This document shows positions 12,261-23,690 of a stretch of DNA of 64,000 nt, piece after piece. The notes below the pieces were generated by a model that was given only the letters and a program-made list of their open reading frames with translations, searched no databases and was not told the origin of the DNA. Source of the DNA: Urechis unicinctus. Lineage: Eukaryota > Annelida > Polychaeta > Xenopneusta > Urechidae. How positions within the stretch are numbered: the stretch's first letter is position 1; each line of letters begins with the position of its first letter. The stretch is from assembly GCA_034190875.2 (NCBI GenBank), contig CM067355.1:38054848-38118847 (forward strand), read 5' to 3'. A program made the translations under genes and the position numbers.

Positions 12261-12885
12261 TTTAGTTAGCATAAGGCAACAGCTGGTATTAATGATTAGG
12301 GTTAGGTTAGGGTTAAGTTAGGTTAAGGCAACAGCTGGTATTAATGATTAGGGTTAGGTTAGGGTTAAGTTAGGTTAAGGCAACAGCTGGTATTATTGAT
12401 TAGGGTTAGGTTAGGGTTAAGTTAGGTTAAGGCAACAGCTGGTATTAATGATTAGGGTTAGGTTAGGGTTAAGTTAGGTTAAGGCAACAGCTGGTATTAA
12501 TGATTAGGGTTAGGTTAGGGTTTAGTTAGGTTAAGGCAACAGCTGGTATTAATGATTAGGGTTAGGTTAGGGTTTAGTTAGGTTAAGGCAACAGCTGGTA
12601 TTAATGATTAGGGTTAGGTTAGGGTTAAGTTAGGTTAAGGCAACAGCTGGTATTAATGATTAGGGTTAGGTTAGGGTTTAGTTAGGTTAAGGCAACAGCT
12701 GGTATTAATGATTAGGGTTAGGTTAGGGTTAAGTTAGGTTAAGGCAACAGCTGGTATTAATGATTAGGGTTTGGTTAGGTTAGGGTTAAGTTAGGTTAAG
12801 GCAACAGCTGGTATTAATGATTAGGGTTAGGTTAGGGTTAAGTTAGGTTAAGGCAACAGCTGGTATTAATGATTAGGTTTGAGTT
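12261..12885. repeat. 52-bp higher-order array of telomere-like motifs
   Basis: It directly abuts the 61-bp array. The 52-base unit joins a non-telomeric block, ggcaacagctggtattaatg, to attagggttaggttaggg and related motifs, about 12 times. The G-rich strand is the same as in the neighbouring array, so both probably grew from one ancestral TTAGGG-like seed. Confidence 0.9.
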
Positions 12886-13199
12886 AAGTGAGGGCTAAGC
12901 GCTAGTTATAATATGTTAGGATTAGGTTTGGATAAGGTTAGAAATACACTGGGTTATTTTATATTAGGGCCTTATGTTAGAGATAAGATTTGTCATATAT
13001 CTACATTTGATTGAATTTGCTTGTCTAGAATATGTATGATATCAGATTAGTAAAGTATAATAATGCAATTACAGTAGTACAATTCTCCATTGAGCTGCAT
13101 TTCAAATCCTTTATAATTTCATGGACAGACCTCAGTTTCATTTAAAGACGGTGACACAGGTGACATGAATAATATTGCATCGAAGATCATAGTAAACTA

Positions 13200-13900
13200 G
13201 GGTCGTTTTATTCGGTTATTATCGGTACTACTTGGCCGCCGCAGCATTCCCACAGTCACATACTGTAGTAGTCTCACGGCGTATTTTGAATTTGTGGAAA
13301 CAGAAAATCTGCGGCAGCCCTACGGCATTTAAAGTGACAACCCACGGTCGCCTTAAGGCTTCCCTGTGGCGGCCGTAGGTATTTGACAAATACCAAGGCA
13401 GATGGAAGGAAGCCACAAGGCACCCGCAAGACGGCCGTAGGAGATCCATACGGCGACCGCGCGAGCAGACTGACGCTACCGCTACACACATACATAAGGA
13501 CGGGTTTACCACATGCATCAGGACAAAATAATTCACAACAGATATTTCATTACACAGTTTTGCACGGTGCCTTCCAAGAAGAGAGCTGCAAAAGAGAAGG
13601 GGAAAGTTGGGGTGACCAAGAAGAAGATCAACCGAGTCCACGGCGCAGACATCCACGAGGGCCGTACGGATGGCGCGCGGCGGGCGTACGGAAGCCCTGC
13701 GTAAGCCTTGCGTTGCTCGCAGGGTGTGCCACATACCGCAAGACCGCCGTATGGGCATCGTAGAGCCCCCTTTAGGCCGCCACAATTTTTAGGGGGTCCG
13801 CAAAAGTCAATTGTATTTTATAAGACCCCTGGGTGGCCGCATGGCAACCGCTCTACAGCAAGGCTACGGCGCGTCTTATTGCTACGGGGAACCTACAAAT
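13200..13900. repeat. GC-rich, dyad-rich repeat-like segment
   Basis: An abrupt GC-rich island lies in AT-rich surroundings and is full of short palindromic blocks such as cctacggc/gccgtagg and a perfect GGTATTTG-A-CAAATACC dyad at 13378-13394. Related GCCGCCGCAGG/CTACGGCCGCC blocks recur at 17306-17400. Overlapping open frames on both strands have no recognisable family and look like a composition effect. A non-autonomous mobile element is the simplest reading, but I could not define its ends. Confidence 0.4.
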
Positions 13901-14179
13901 GAAAAACGTTATAACTCAACGCTTTAATCCCACGATGTCCCAGCGGTCTGTGAAAGATAGGTGTAAAACCCGAGGTGTTAGCTAGAAGTCATTTCAGATA
14001 ACAAGGATTCTAGACTCGTCTTGCATAAGGTATGTTTATTTCTTGGTATTATCGCTCGCAGCAACGGGATGACGACGGTTTTGACTGTTAACAAAATACA
14101 ACAGAAATGGGCCAACTTGTGATAACAACAACAACACAATCAGCTAACCGCCCAGTGATATATCTATACTATACATGCT
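13900..14179. other. Unannotated flank of the hAT-like element
   Basis: No coding frame or repeat was seen. Confidence 0.4.
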
Positions 14180-14479
14180 CAGTGGCGTCGTCGACGGTCC
14201 GGCCGGTCCGGCCATGGCCGGACCACTTTTTTGGCCGAGCATGCTTTTCGGCCGGACCACATTTTCAATAAGTCGTAAGGCCTTTTTGATATTCTTGCGT
14301 TTTGTGCCACTGTCAAATTGGCACGAGTAGATCTAGATCTAGGTAGATTCTATAAGTATCAATTATTCATTCGATCTTCGTTTTCATTGACCAGTGCTTT
14401 TCGGCCACCCCGCAATGTAGTAATTGTAGTAGGACTGTCCTATAAATTCGTCCTATAAATAGAACGCAAAATGGTGGAC

Positions 14480-14668
14480 ATCGCTACCTAACGAGCGAGG
14501 ATCGGGTGTTTCTCCGTTGGTCCAGGGTTTGCGATTGACCTGGACACCCTGCCGGTCATCGGTGTTTTTGGCTTCATCGTCCTTCTCCTTTTCATTGCTG
14601 GTGTAGAGATGAACCCGGGACCGTTAGATCGGGTTTGTGATTTATGTTTCAAATTTTAAACCGGCACA
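14480..14668 (+). pseudogene. Short frame with a 2A-like NPGP motif
   Basis: An open frame with no ATG of its own runs from just after a TAA near 14489. It encodes a hydrophobic stretch (FGFIVLLLFIA) followed by GVEMNPGP at 14600-14623, then LDRVCDLC and a stop. The 2A consensus is D-V/I-E-x-N-P-G-P followed by P; here the Asp is Gly. 2A-like peptides preceded by a hydrophobic run occur at the N-terminus of several invertebrate non-LTR retrotransposon proteins. The CxxC right after the motif resembles a zinc finger cut short. It is probably a fragment of a mobile-element protein inside the hAT-like remnant. Confidence 0.5.
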
Positions 14669-14841
14669 AAACTTATTGCGATGATCAAAGTTCTACTATA
14701 GAACTATATTTTTAAACAAGGATCTGCCTCTTGGTCATATTAACTAATTATCGAATGATTATTAAAGGCCTATCGACCACAAAGAAATATGGATTGACAA
14801 AAAAATATAAATAATGTGTATCTTTCAGATATTTAGACTCC

Positions 14842-14922
14842 AAGAACCTAGGTTCTCACTTGGGATTTTAAGCAAGGTGCCCGGAACTATAGTGTCGTTA
14901 GCAAGTGAGAATCTAGGTTCTC
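14842..14922. repeat. Imperfect inverted repeat around GAACCTAGGTTCTCACTTG
   Basis: A left arm near 14843-14862 and a right arm near 14901-14921 are reverse complements with one mismatch. A third partial copy (gagaaccta) follows at about 14948. This hairpin-forming sequence lies just upstream of the transposase remnant. Confidence 0.6.
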
Positions 14923-14991
14923 AGACTTGACAGTCTAAGTGTTCAATGAGAACCTAACTATCATAAATCTGAGAGTGACTTATATAGACAA

Positions 14992-15550
14992 ATGTACTTT
15001 GAAGCATTAGACTTAGTTATCCATGGTGTCAAGGATAGATTTGACCAGCCTGGTTTTAAAGTGCTGAAGAATGTGGAAGAACTCATTGTGAAGGCTGCAA
15101 AGTACAACTACGAAGTGTACAGTACAGAATTCATGTTTGTGACTGACTTTTATTCAAGTGATATTAACAAAGACTCAGTTGGAGATCATGAAAACATATT
15201 TTGCTCGCCATGAAAATGTCTCCATACGATTGCCGGACATAATGAACTATTTCCGCGAGATGACACCTTCAAATCGAGCAATTTACCCTGAAGTTGAAAC
15301 GCTGGTTAAGATACTAATGACCATGCCAGCCACAAATGCCAGCAGTGAAAGGACATTCTCTGCACTTCGCAGAATCAAAACATATCTAAGGAACACGATG
15401 TCTCAGGCAAGACTGAACAGATGTTATGATATTTATCTGGCTCTTTTGACTTTTGAAACACTCGCCCTCTTTTCCATTATCAACACGACATATTTCACTA
15501 GCCCGGGTCAACCTCCGCCCTTAAGACGGGGGTGTGACCCTGATAAGTAG
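14992..15550 (+). pseudogene. hAT-family transposase C-terminal fragment (frameshifted)
   Basis: Two overlapping plus-strand frames, 14992-15213 and 15158-15550, together cover the C-terminal part of a hAT transposase. The second contains the conserved dimerisation-region signature TNASSERTFSALRRIKTYLR followed by MSQARLNRC, which is diagnostic for the family. The upstream frame carries the preceding helical segment (LVIHGVKDRFDQPGF). The switch occurs around 15160-15180, so the protein is interrupted. The RNase H-like catalytic core and zinc finger that should lie upstream were not seen. Expression is unlikely; the fragment mainly identifies the element class. Confidence 0.85.
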
Positions 15551-15905
15551 TCTTGGCTGGTACCTTTTCCCATTGGCCAATGACCCTTCGAGCCCACGCC
15601 CCATGTGAGCTGTTGGGGTTGACCTCTGTGAGGGGGGACCTGCTAAACCTGAACCAATGGGAGGTCAGCTGTTGTTGGGGTCCGGGGCGTAATCCAATGC
15701 CCGGGACCCTAATAAAATAGCTGGCTTCGCTGAAATTCGGAGAGAGCTACCTAGCGAAGAGACGAAGTATCTGAACAAGATTCTGACCCGAGATTCCACA
15801 GAAAGCTAATAAGCCAAACTCGAATAAATCAACAAGAACTCAACTCCTGGACTCGTGTGTTTTCTCCGGCTAGTGTCCCCACTCAAGCAACTACAAGCAG
15901 CTACA
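15533..15905 (+). mobile_element. Possible solo LTR nested in the hAT-like element
   Basis: The block begins TGTGACCCTGA, ends CAGCTACA, and contains AATAAA at 15711-15716. A second AATAAA lies within cgaataaatcaacaagaact and is followed by a ctcgtgtgttttctcc run like an LTR R-U5 segment. It interrupts the expected end of the transposase region. No target duplication was found, so the edges are tentative. Confidence 0.35.
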
Positions 15906-16171
15906 ATATTCCTATATACAAAGGAGTGCGCATAAGTATTAAATAACGAAGAAATATAAGTATAACAAGAGTATAGCTATATAAGAGGAAATATAGCTAT
16001 AAGACAGCCTGATGACTCTCCATGTTCACAAACACAGAACTGACGCTCTCGATTTAACTAAAATCGCAGACAAATTTATTTCTGGAGTAGACAGGCGTAG
16101 AATTGTTTTTGGAAAGTTTTAAGGTATTAGAATTCTAATGAGCACGTACAAGTATCGGCATATATGCTGCC

Positions 16172-16245
16172 GGTTTCGGCGTCACTAGAGATAGCAACAG
16201 TTCTGGATTTTCCAAAACTGTTGCTGTTTTTGTGACACCGAACAA
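16172..16245. repeat. Long imperfect hairpin
   Basis: An outer stem pairs GTTTCGGCGTCAC with GTGACACCGAAC. An inner stem pairs GCAACAGTT-TGGA with TCCA-AACTGTTGC at 16194-16224. It resembles a miniature inverted-repeat element within the hAT-like remnant. Confidence 0.55.
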
Positions 16246-16459
16246 AGCTGAGGCGTGGTAAAGTGAGGTCGAAAAGAAATGAAGCGGTAATGTAACATGT
16301 CGATGATTATAATTATGGCCGACGTCACAGGAAAAGGGGCACTTGGACATGTAAAAAGGTGCTGACTCAGCTCTTTTTCAGCACTATTATTCCAGCATCT
16401 AGTCACGAAATTTACCATTTGATTTCATTAAAAGGTAGAATTGGATAACCTCAAAGATT

Positions 16460-16532
16460 GCAAACAGTGCAGACCCTGTCCAGCCACCACGTCAGTGATG
16501 TGGCGGCTGGTCTGGGGCTACACTGTTTGCTA
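16460..16532. repeat. Imperfect inverted repeat around GCAAACAGTG
   Basis: The left arm gcaaacagtg...ccagccaccac pairs with the right arm gtggcggctgg...cactgtttgc across a short loop. It is a stem of about 33 bases with several mismatches. Confidence 0.55.
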
Positions 16533-17022
16533 TGTCCGAGTGCCCCATGGCCCATATATTATTATCTATTATAGATATTTGCCGATTTCATTAGAAGTAT
16601 TTTACCTTAAATTGTGTACTTGAATGTTTGGCATACAGGGTTTCAGATAAGATACGTAAATCCAGCTAACTGAAATTACTAGCTTTAAAGACACAGGGGA
16701 CGAAGTTATTTTGCACGTTTTAATGATTATAATTTTGTTGTATTGGTTCTTTGAAATAGCTGTTCTTATTGCTGAATCTCAATTTAAGTGTAAAATGTAT
16801 CACACCTCAGACATCCAATTGCATATAGAAATGTATCATACAAATAGTAAAATACTCTAAAAATGAAATCATAATAATGGTGCAAAACATCACACCAACA
16901 CGCATCAAAACACGTCTAAGGGCATCTTAAAATCCAAAATTTTCTAGGGCGTGCTCACCCCCTCTCGTGCTTTCGGCACTCGGGAGGGCCGGACCACTTC
17001 ATACAAGCCGACGACGCCCCTG

Positions 17023-19840
17023 ATGCTAGATCAAATAACTTACATTCCTGGTTCCTCTGGTATTTCAAAATGGGCTAGATGGTACAATTATGTCATGACA
17101 AAATCGTCCGGTGGCTCCAGACCACGTTTATCAAGGTATCTCTAGCGATAACGTTATGATCAACAACAAAAAAACACAAGATGTGACATATTCATAAGCC
17201 GATGTAAAAACTATATTGTAATGACAAAACACATTAAAGTACATTTTCAGTTTCTTTAGTACAATGCAAACATAAACGACAGACAGGCGTTATAATAGGG
17301 ATACGCCCTAGGGCGACCCTGATCCCGCCGCAGATCCTTTGCAGCCGCCGCAGGTATCTCTCGCTATAGTGGGGCTACGGCCGCCGTATTGTAGCCTTAA
17401 AGCAAATGTGACTGAGGCATTATACTATCAATAACCCATTTGCATCTTTTCTATGCAAGCATAACATAGCAAAGGCGATTGGCTCCCGATGCCAAGCTAT
17501 AGATACTACAATTCTGCTCCACCTTCCCTTATTCACACATCTTTCTACCAAGACATCATACATAGCGATAAGTATTTCTGATATTCAATATAATCTTTTC
17601 GACAGTTAAACATTCCGCCATCGATGATGAAATGATTAGTATTTCGCGTTTAATCGCGAGCTATGTTGCTGGGTTCGGCATAAAGTTCATATTGTCTTCG
17701 TATCTTGTTATTCAAAGTATATCGAGTTGACCAATGTCGCTTTATTTGTATTCGTGCTTTCGGCCTGCACTCCATTAACTATATTGAAAGGCTACCATCC
17801 GACCAAGATAAGCCGGAATATTTAGACTTGTTTTCTGTTGCTTCGATAATGAAAATTGGGGTAATCTAGTAACCGAGTCAATTGTTTTGTAATTTAATAC
17901 TTTGTAGAATCATTTCTTTCAAAATATTGTGATTAATATTTTATAATTACCATGATGACTAGGATACATATGTAGCGTGCGTTCGTTGTTATAGGCTAGG
18001 CAATCCAGGAGTAGTAGTAATGTTGAGAATACTCGTCATGAGAAAAAAATTTGGTATTTCTCACAACAAAATAGCAATATTATCTACAGAACGGGATAAG
18101 TGTACTTCTTCTAAAGAAAACAAATGTCATCAAAAAGCTTTCTCGAAATAGTTGTTATTGTGTCAATGAGTGTTATTTGCTGCGTGAAATTAAACATTTA
18201 TGTCAAATAAAATTCTGCTGTAAGTTAAGCTTTTGCAACGCAGACACCGCCCCCCCCCCCCCACCTCACCATCCACCCCAAGGCATACGTTAAGACTTGC
18301 TCAAATTGTTCGGTCTGATAATACTCTAGTTTATGCGTTGATTTTGAGGGTAAATGTAATAGCTCATTTAAATGTGTACATAAATACGAACCGATCAAGT
18401 TCTAATTAATTACCATGGCAACGTAATGAAACGCGGTTCATTCCATGAATGAGGACATAATAACATCATACAAATGAATTCGCTGCCTCTGTTAAATAGG
18501 TTCTGATGACGTATGGTAATCAATATGGGTATTATTGGGCGTGTTTAATAGGTTCTGCAGAAGTTTAAGGATAATGGATCGGTAAGTGTTACTGTTTATG
18601 GGGATCAGTTGATTTGTCCGACGAATTCTGACATTTAGGTTTTATTTTGATAATGCTCTGTCTGTTGATATTGTGATATCTGGATGAGATATTGCAGTGT
18701 CAAGCAAGGGTAGAAATGCGCTTTCTTGGTCCAGGGGCCAGTCGCGCTACTAAATGCCACCAGACAAAGTTATGGTTTGACGATAATTTCGGATCGAAAT
18801 TAATGCAATCATCGTAATCTTCCGAAATTTCCTCATTATCTATAAACAGTAGTGAGATAAATAAGAGAGGTATTTTATGATGAGGGGAAGGAGTGTTGTC
18901 AAACTATCAATGTTGCGTCTTACGTAAGTTGGAAAGAACCAGCAATAAATCCTCAAGTTTTATTTACTCGATCGCCAAAGGGGCCAATATCTGTGAATAT
19001 CTCAAAAACCAATTCCACCAGCCTAGACCTAATACTCAATCACCATTCCCATCGACCCGCTTGACTGCCCCAAACTCTGCAGTCACATGCAAAAAGGTGA
19101 TTACTGACAGTGCTCAAGTGGTGCCTTGTGACCTTATGCTTCTTAAAGCTAGATTGACATCCACAATAAAGATAAAATCGGGGAACATTCTATATTGACG
19201 CATTCATTGGTGATTAGTGAGCCCGAAAATCCGGAGGCCACTCCATGCCCCTAAGTCAGAATATTTAGGGGCCCATTGGTATTTTTTCCGGGCCAATCTC
19301 CTCCCGACCCCTGCCTATTTTGAACTCTGACAAGATGTTCGCTTACCTTGCAGTGATTTTGTGAAGCATACTTGCGATAAGTAGTGATATAATTGTATTT
19401 ATTCAATATTTATTACCGAAGTGTGTCATGTCCTTGTAAAACAGGTCAAGGTGTGACTTTTCGATATTTGCAGCACCTGTGTTATTTCACTCGCATTATT
19501 TCGGTCAGTGTTATCATGCTGACCTCGACATGTGGGTGCAATCTAAATGGGAAAAAATGAAATGGTTTCAAACATTGAAAGCCTGCATCAGTATGTTGTA
19601 CTCAGGGTGATTTGCGAAAAAGGGGGTATAATTAAAATAGTCGTAAGATTCGACTATACTATGCAGGGATGCTCTAGAAAGGCTGTCTCTGCTTATTGGA
19701 TGCAACAACAAATTATTCATGCCAACATAATAAAATAACAACAGTGTAATAAAGGTTTATAGTATCATATATCAAGTGCTGATTCAGCAATTTCAATTAC
19801 CGTTTAACTGTTATTCTTTCAGTTATTCATGAATTCTGAC
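17023..19840. other. Non-coding stretch, with a GC-rich repeat block and a C-run
   Basis: 17306-17400 is a GC-rich block related to 13200-13900. A 14-base C-run lies near 18250. The longest open frame, at 18893-19198 on the plus strand, has no recognisable motif and I do not call it a gene. From about 19300 the sequence begins to match the region upstream of the 24.4-kb protease copy. Confidence 0.45.
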
Positions 19841-20352
19841 GCTACTGTGTAGTAATTAATGCTCGGATTAAGCTCAGGGATCGGGGCATCACTTATCGTA
19901 CTATTCTGTGTACAATCCTCGCCAACGAGGTGGCCAAACACCAACTGTTTGCATTTAAAATCATATGAAATCCGTGGTGCATGCGCATGTGAAATAAGTA
20001 ACCACAAGAATATGTTAACCATTCCAAACTGTATATGCATGCCGCTTAGATACATGTACACACAGAGTATGCACTGTTTTGATAACGCTGGGCCGTGCAT
20101 GCAATACCGGTGCATATTAAACAAGAAATGTGCAAATATTGGTGCAAAATATAGGAAGTTATACAAGACTGGTTGTCCTACCGTTCCAGCAACAAATGAA
20201 GTATTTTTTGTAGGTCGAAAGGAGCTATTCCTAGCTACACCTTGATTAGAATTCTTTGTCTGTATACATCATTGCTGTGAATAACGATATAATTTGCATG
20301 AGAAGTTGCTCGATGCTATCGGCAGCATCTGTTGTTTTCCCACTGTTAATAC

Positions 20353-20359
20353 TATAAAA
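20353..20359 (+). promoter_or_regulatory. TATA box of the protease gene at 20402
   Basis: TATAAAA lies 49 bases upstream of the ATG. The paralogue at 24433 has TATAAAT at 24383, within matching flanking sequence. Confidence 0.65.
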
Positions 20360-20401
20360 TGAGCGCAAAACACCGTGCTATTAGTCATTCGAGGCATCAC
20401 C

Positions 20402-21855
20402 ATGAGGTTCATTGTCCTAGCAGCACTCTTCTGTCTGGGTGAGTCGTAGCATATTTAGTTGGTGACTTCCTTCCTCTGGTGTTATTGGTCTGTAATAAGA
20501 CACTATGGTGTAGATAATGGACATGTTGGTGTGTTTGTGTACAGCTCAGGCCACAGACATTGAGAACTACTTGCCAGTCGCAAGTTTTGGTACTGAGCCT
20601 TTCATCATCGGCGGCAGCAATGTTCAGATCACGAGCCATCCCCACCAGGTGTCACTGCAGTTCACCAGCGGTTCTCACACCTGTGGCGCTTCCATCATAG
20701 GTGTTAACAAGCTGGTCTGCGCTGCTCATTGCACACAGTAGGCCCTCTAGTAACTCTAGATATCAAATAAACGCGTTTATATCTGATACTTTCTTACAAT
20801 GGTTTAATATGTGATCTGACGAAGTCACGGCGTTCACATAACAGGAGCAGTGCTGGTAGCTATCAGATTCGCGCCGGATCCAACAGCCGCACATCAGGTG
20901 GTCAAGTACGCAGCATCAGCAGCATTACCAACGTAAGTCCTAGTGTATTCTGGGGCCTAGGAAAGTTGAAAGGAGCCATTCTAAAATTGGGTTGTCTTCC
21001 ATTAGTGACGCTAAAGTTGGCCGTTATATTTAATGTGGGTGTAGTACTCATAGCCCCTTTGATATTCTGATCCAAACCCTATGCTTCTGTTATCTTATGT
21101 TATCAGCACGGCAACTATTGTGGATCTTGCTCTGGATTCCCCAATGATATCTCCACGTTGAGAACCAGCACTAACCTCGTGTTTGGATCTGGTGTGGGAG
21201 CTATTAGTATAGGAAGTGGAACCATCGGCGGTGGTGTCAGCTGTATGATCACGGGATGGGGACGCACAGGTAGCATCACCATTACAAGGTTAACACAGTG
21301 CCTCCATCTTAACACCCAACATGAAGTGACTGATGAATATTTGATATGTCACAGGATCCAGTAACACGCTACCCGTCAACCTGGTTGGAGTTCAAATCAG
21401 CACCATCACTAATGCTGACTGTACCAGCCGTATGTCCAATGTAGGCGGTGCTGCTATCCTAGGCGGTCACCTGTGTGTCTACAGTGGAAGTACTGGCTCT
21501 TGCAACGTAAATGTTTTTGCCTTAACTTGTTTTGTTCACGAAGGTATTGACCTAGTTGTCAATGTACAGAATTACGGTTGTTGCCTTCGTGAATCTGAAG
21601 AAATTGTGTCCCTTTTTTTGGCTTAGTTGAAGCATGGCTCTAGTTATTCAGGTATCGAGCAGTACATGTGTCTTATTGTGTTTGACTGTCGTACTCCCCT
21701 GCATCCAGGGTGATTCCGGCGGACCTATGGTTTGTAACAATGCCCTCCACGGTGCTACCTCATGGGGAGTGTCCTCTGGAGGCAACTGCCTCACTTCCTA
21801 CCCATCCGTCTACACACGCGTTGCCAACTTCAGCAACTGGATCAACAACAACTAA
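20402..21855 (+). CDS. Secreted chymotrypsin-fold serine protease (intact, six exons)
   Basis: Exons 20402-20438, 20545-20737, 20845-20932, 21107-21269, 21355-21506 and 21709-21855 join in frame to 259 residues plus TAA. All introns are GT-AG. The order is signal peptide (MRFIVLAALFCLA), a short propeptide ending TEPF, mature IIGGSNVQ, the His block AAHC, the Asp block FPNDIS, GWGRTG, and GDSGGP. Residue 189 is Gly, 216 Gly and 226 Ser by alignment to chymotrypsin, so this is not a trypsin. The propeptide ends in Phe rather than Arg or Lys, implying activation by a chymotrypsin-like enzyme or by itself. An extra CGSC lies before the catalytic Asp. It is a tandem duplicate of the copy about 4.03 kb downstream. 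Its likely role is digestion, inferred from the family. Confidence 0.93.
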
Positions 21856-21971
21856 ACGGATGTCTTGGCTGAATTGTTATGATTCAGGCGATACCATAAT
21901 GATTCGATACCTCAACGATGTGTGGCTCTTATACACCAGCGATCATATCAATTTACGATTAAATCCGTCGC

Positions 21972-21977
21972 AATAAA
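21972..21977 (+). promoter_or_regulatory. Poly(A) signal of the protease gene at 20402
   Basis: AATAAA lies 117 bases past the stop codon. The duplicated gene has the same signal at 26040-26045. Confidence 0.6.
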
Positions 21978-21999
21978 CTCCGGAGTTACTTTGTTTTCT

Positions 22000-23690
22000 A
22001 TAGCCCACCATTGTGTCCCTTAATTCACAACGATTGGGGAAACAAAGACATGTTGTTTATGCAGCCTCCATAATACAGAACTGCATATTATTCCGCACCA
22101 CCCAACAGAGGATGCAATTGTGTTTTCTTAATCAACAGAGCAGCCCAAGAGGTATATAAGTAGTATGGTCCGATCCAGTCTCCTGTTAATTTTGAGCCGG
22201 ATGCATTGGATGCATCTGTCAGTCTATAGTCTCTAGCATTGATATATGCCGCTCATAATTTATCTCAATATATGGCGTATAGGCAAGGCGGAGCTAAGCA
22301 GCTAGTCATGCATACATACATACAGTACAACGTCCAGTTACTTTTCCTCCCTTTGAAGCCACAAATCAGAAAAACATATCACCCTTTATATGCAGGAGGA
22401 AGCCAAAGTTGCGAGAACAATTGTAGATCTATCGTAGTAAGATTTTAACCGGAGTTGTAAAAGGCACCGTGTACACATAAAATGACAATTCCTTAAAAAC
22501 TATAAGAAGTAGTGGTAAAATAGGGATTTCATTCGCCCTAGTATAGACCCAATGAGCGCTGAGTACATCGGCACTAATCAATCAATCATTCACGAACCAA
22601 TATATCTGCCAGGTCACCTATTTACAGCTGGCTGCTACTGATCCTGAGCTTGATCAAAGCAAACCCGATTGCTATTATATTGTCTTTACAGCGTACGTGA
22701 GCATAGACACTTACCTGTTCTTTCTGCTATATGGATGCATGTCACTCAAATATACAAAGAGCTTCTAAACTTTACAACGGGCATTTGTGGAAACTCCTAT
22801 CAAATGTAATCATAAGGATTGCTAAAGTCGTTTTTGTTGAGTGAGCAATACCCACAAACAGGAATATCAGTATTCTGTCACCACCAACTGCCTTATATAT
22901 GAAAACCATAACACTGCCATTCAAAATCAAGCGGGCTTCTGTTGAGTAGTGGGAACTACTTGGCCATCGTACCATCTTGACCCTGTTCCTATACAGGGGT
23001 AAGACTCTTTGGATTTTATAATGATTATTCTCCTGTTCTCATCTTTGTGGTCTGGAGTTATACAGCTGACAAAAACAGCTCCATAAACATGCTAGTTTTT
23101 GTTGATTAACAATGGATTTAAGTAATGAGATTCAAAAGATCTGTTGAATAGAGAGCAAGCCTGAGAATTAACAAGAGGGCGAATTGGAATCTTGGTGTTC
23201 TAAGAACTGTGGCAATGAGTCAGCCATTTTGATAGCTTAATATGATTACAAGGACCTTCTCGTAATTCCTGACTATTATTGTTCTTACTTGGTTACCTCA
23301 TTTAAGTTAAGCCTCTGAAATGGGGAAGGGGGTCAGCCTTTTCATTGTAATAACTTTATATTCTTTCAAGGACTTAACCTCAATTTCATGTACCGTTTGG
23401 TTATAGTTCGCAACATCAACTAAGAAGAGTTTGATTTCAAAGTCAGGGATCTTTCTATTTTCCAGTCTGATATTGTTGAGGTCGGGATTGGGCTTTAGGT
23501 TGCTATCATTGTTGGTTTAACCAGTACCCATAGAATGTTATACAACAGTGACTGAGTGGCATTGTTTTATTGTAATAATCCAATCTCCTCAGATTGGCTA
23601 ACTACTATGGTGACTTGTACTTTGGCTCAGTTTATCATGAGAAGGTACTGGTAAATGTTGATGATTATAATATACTTACTTGGGGCCAAT
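22000..23690. other. Spacer between the tandem protease copies
   Basis: The first about 150 bases match the 3' flank of the downstream copy (the acccaacagaggatgcaatt block at about 22108 and 26168). The rest shows no coding frame or repeat I can support. Confidence 0.5.

Larger units (their letters stand above)
14180..17022. mobile_element. hAT-like DNA transposon remnant
   Basis: The left end reads CAGTGGCGTCGTCGACGG and the right end, reverse-complemented, reads CAGGGGCGTCGTCGG. This is a CAGxGGCG terminal inverted repeat typical of hAT elements. ATGCT flanks both ends directly, which is shorter than the usual 8-bp hAT duplication. Subterminal GGCCGGACCA blocks occur at both ends (14210-14250 and 16985-17000). 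The interior carries a hAT transposase C-terminus at 14992-15550, a 2A-like reading frame near 14480-14660, inverted repeats near 14840-14925 and 16172-16245, and what may be a nested LTR-like block at about 15533-15905. The frameshift makes it non-autonomous. Confidence 0.75.

Noticed and set aside
11641..12885. A true chromosome end
   Set aside because: The TTAGGG motifs are embedded in 61- and 52-bp units and flanked by ordinary sequence and genes on both sides.
18893..19198. 101-codon plus-strand frame
   Set aside because: No motif, signal, splice context or composition supports it as a gene.
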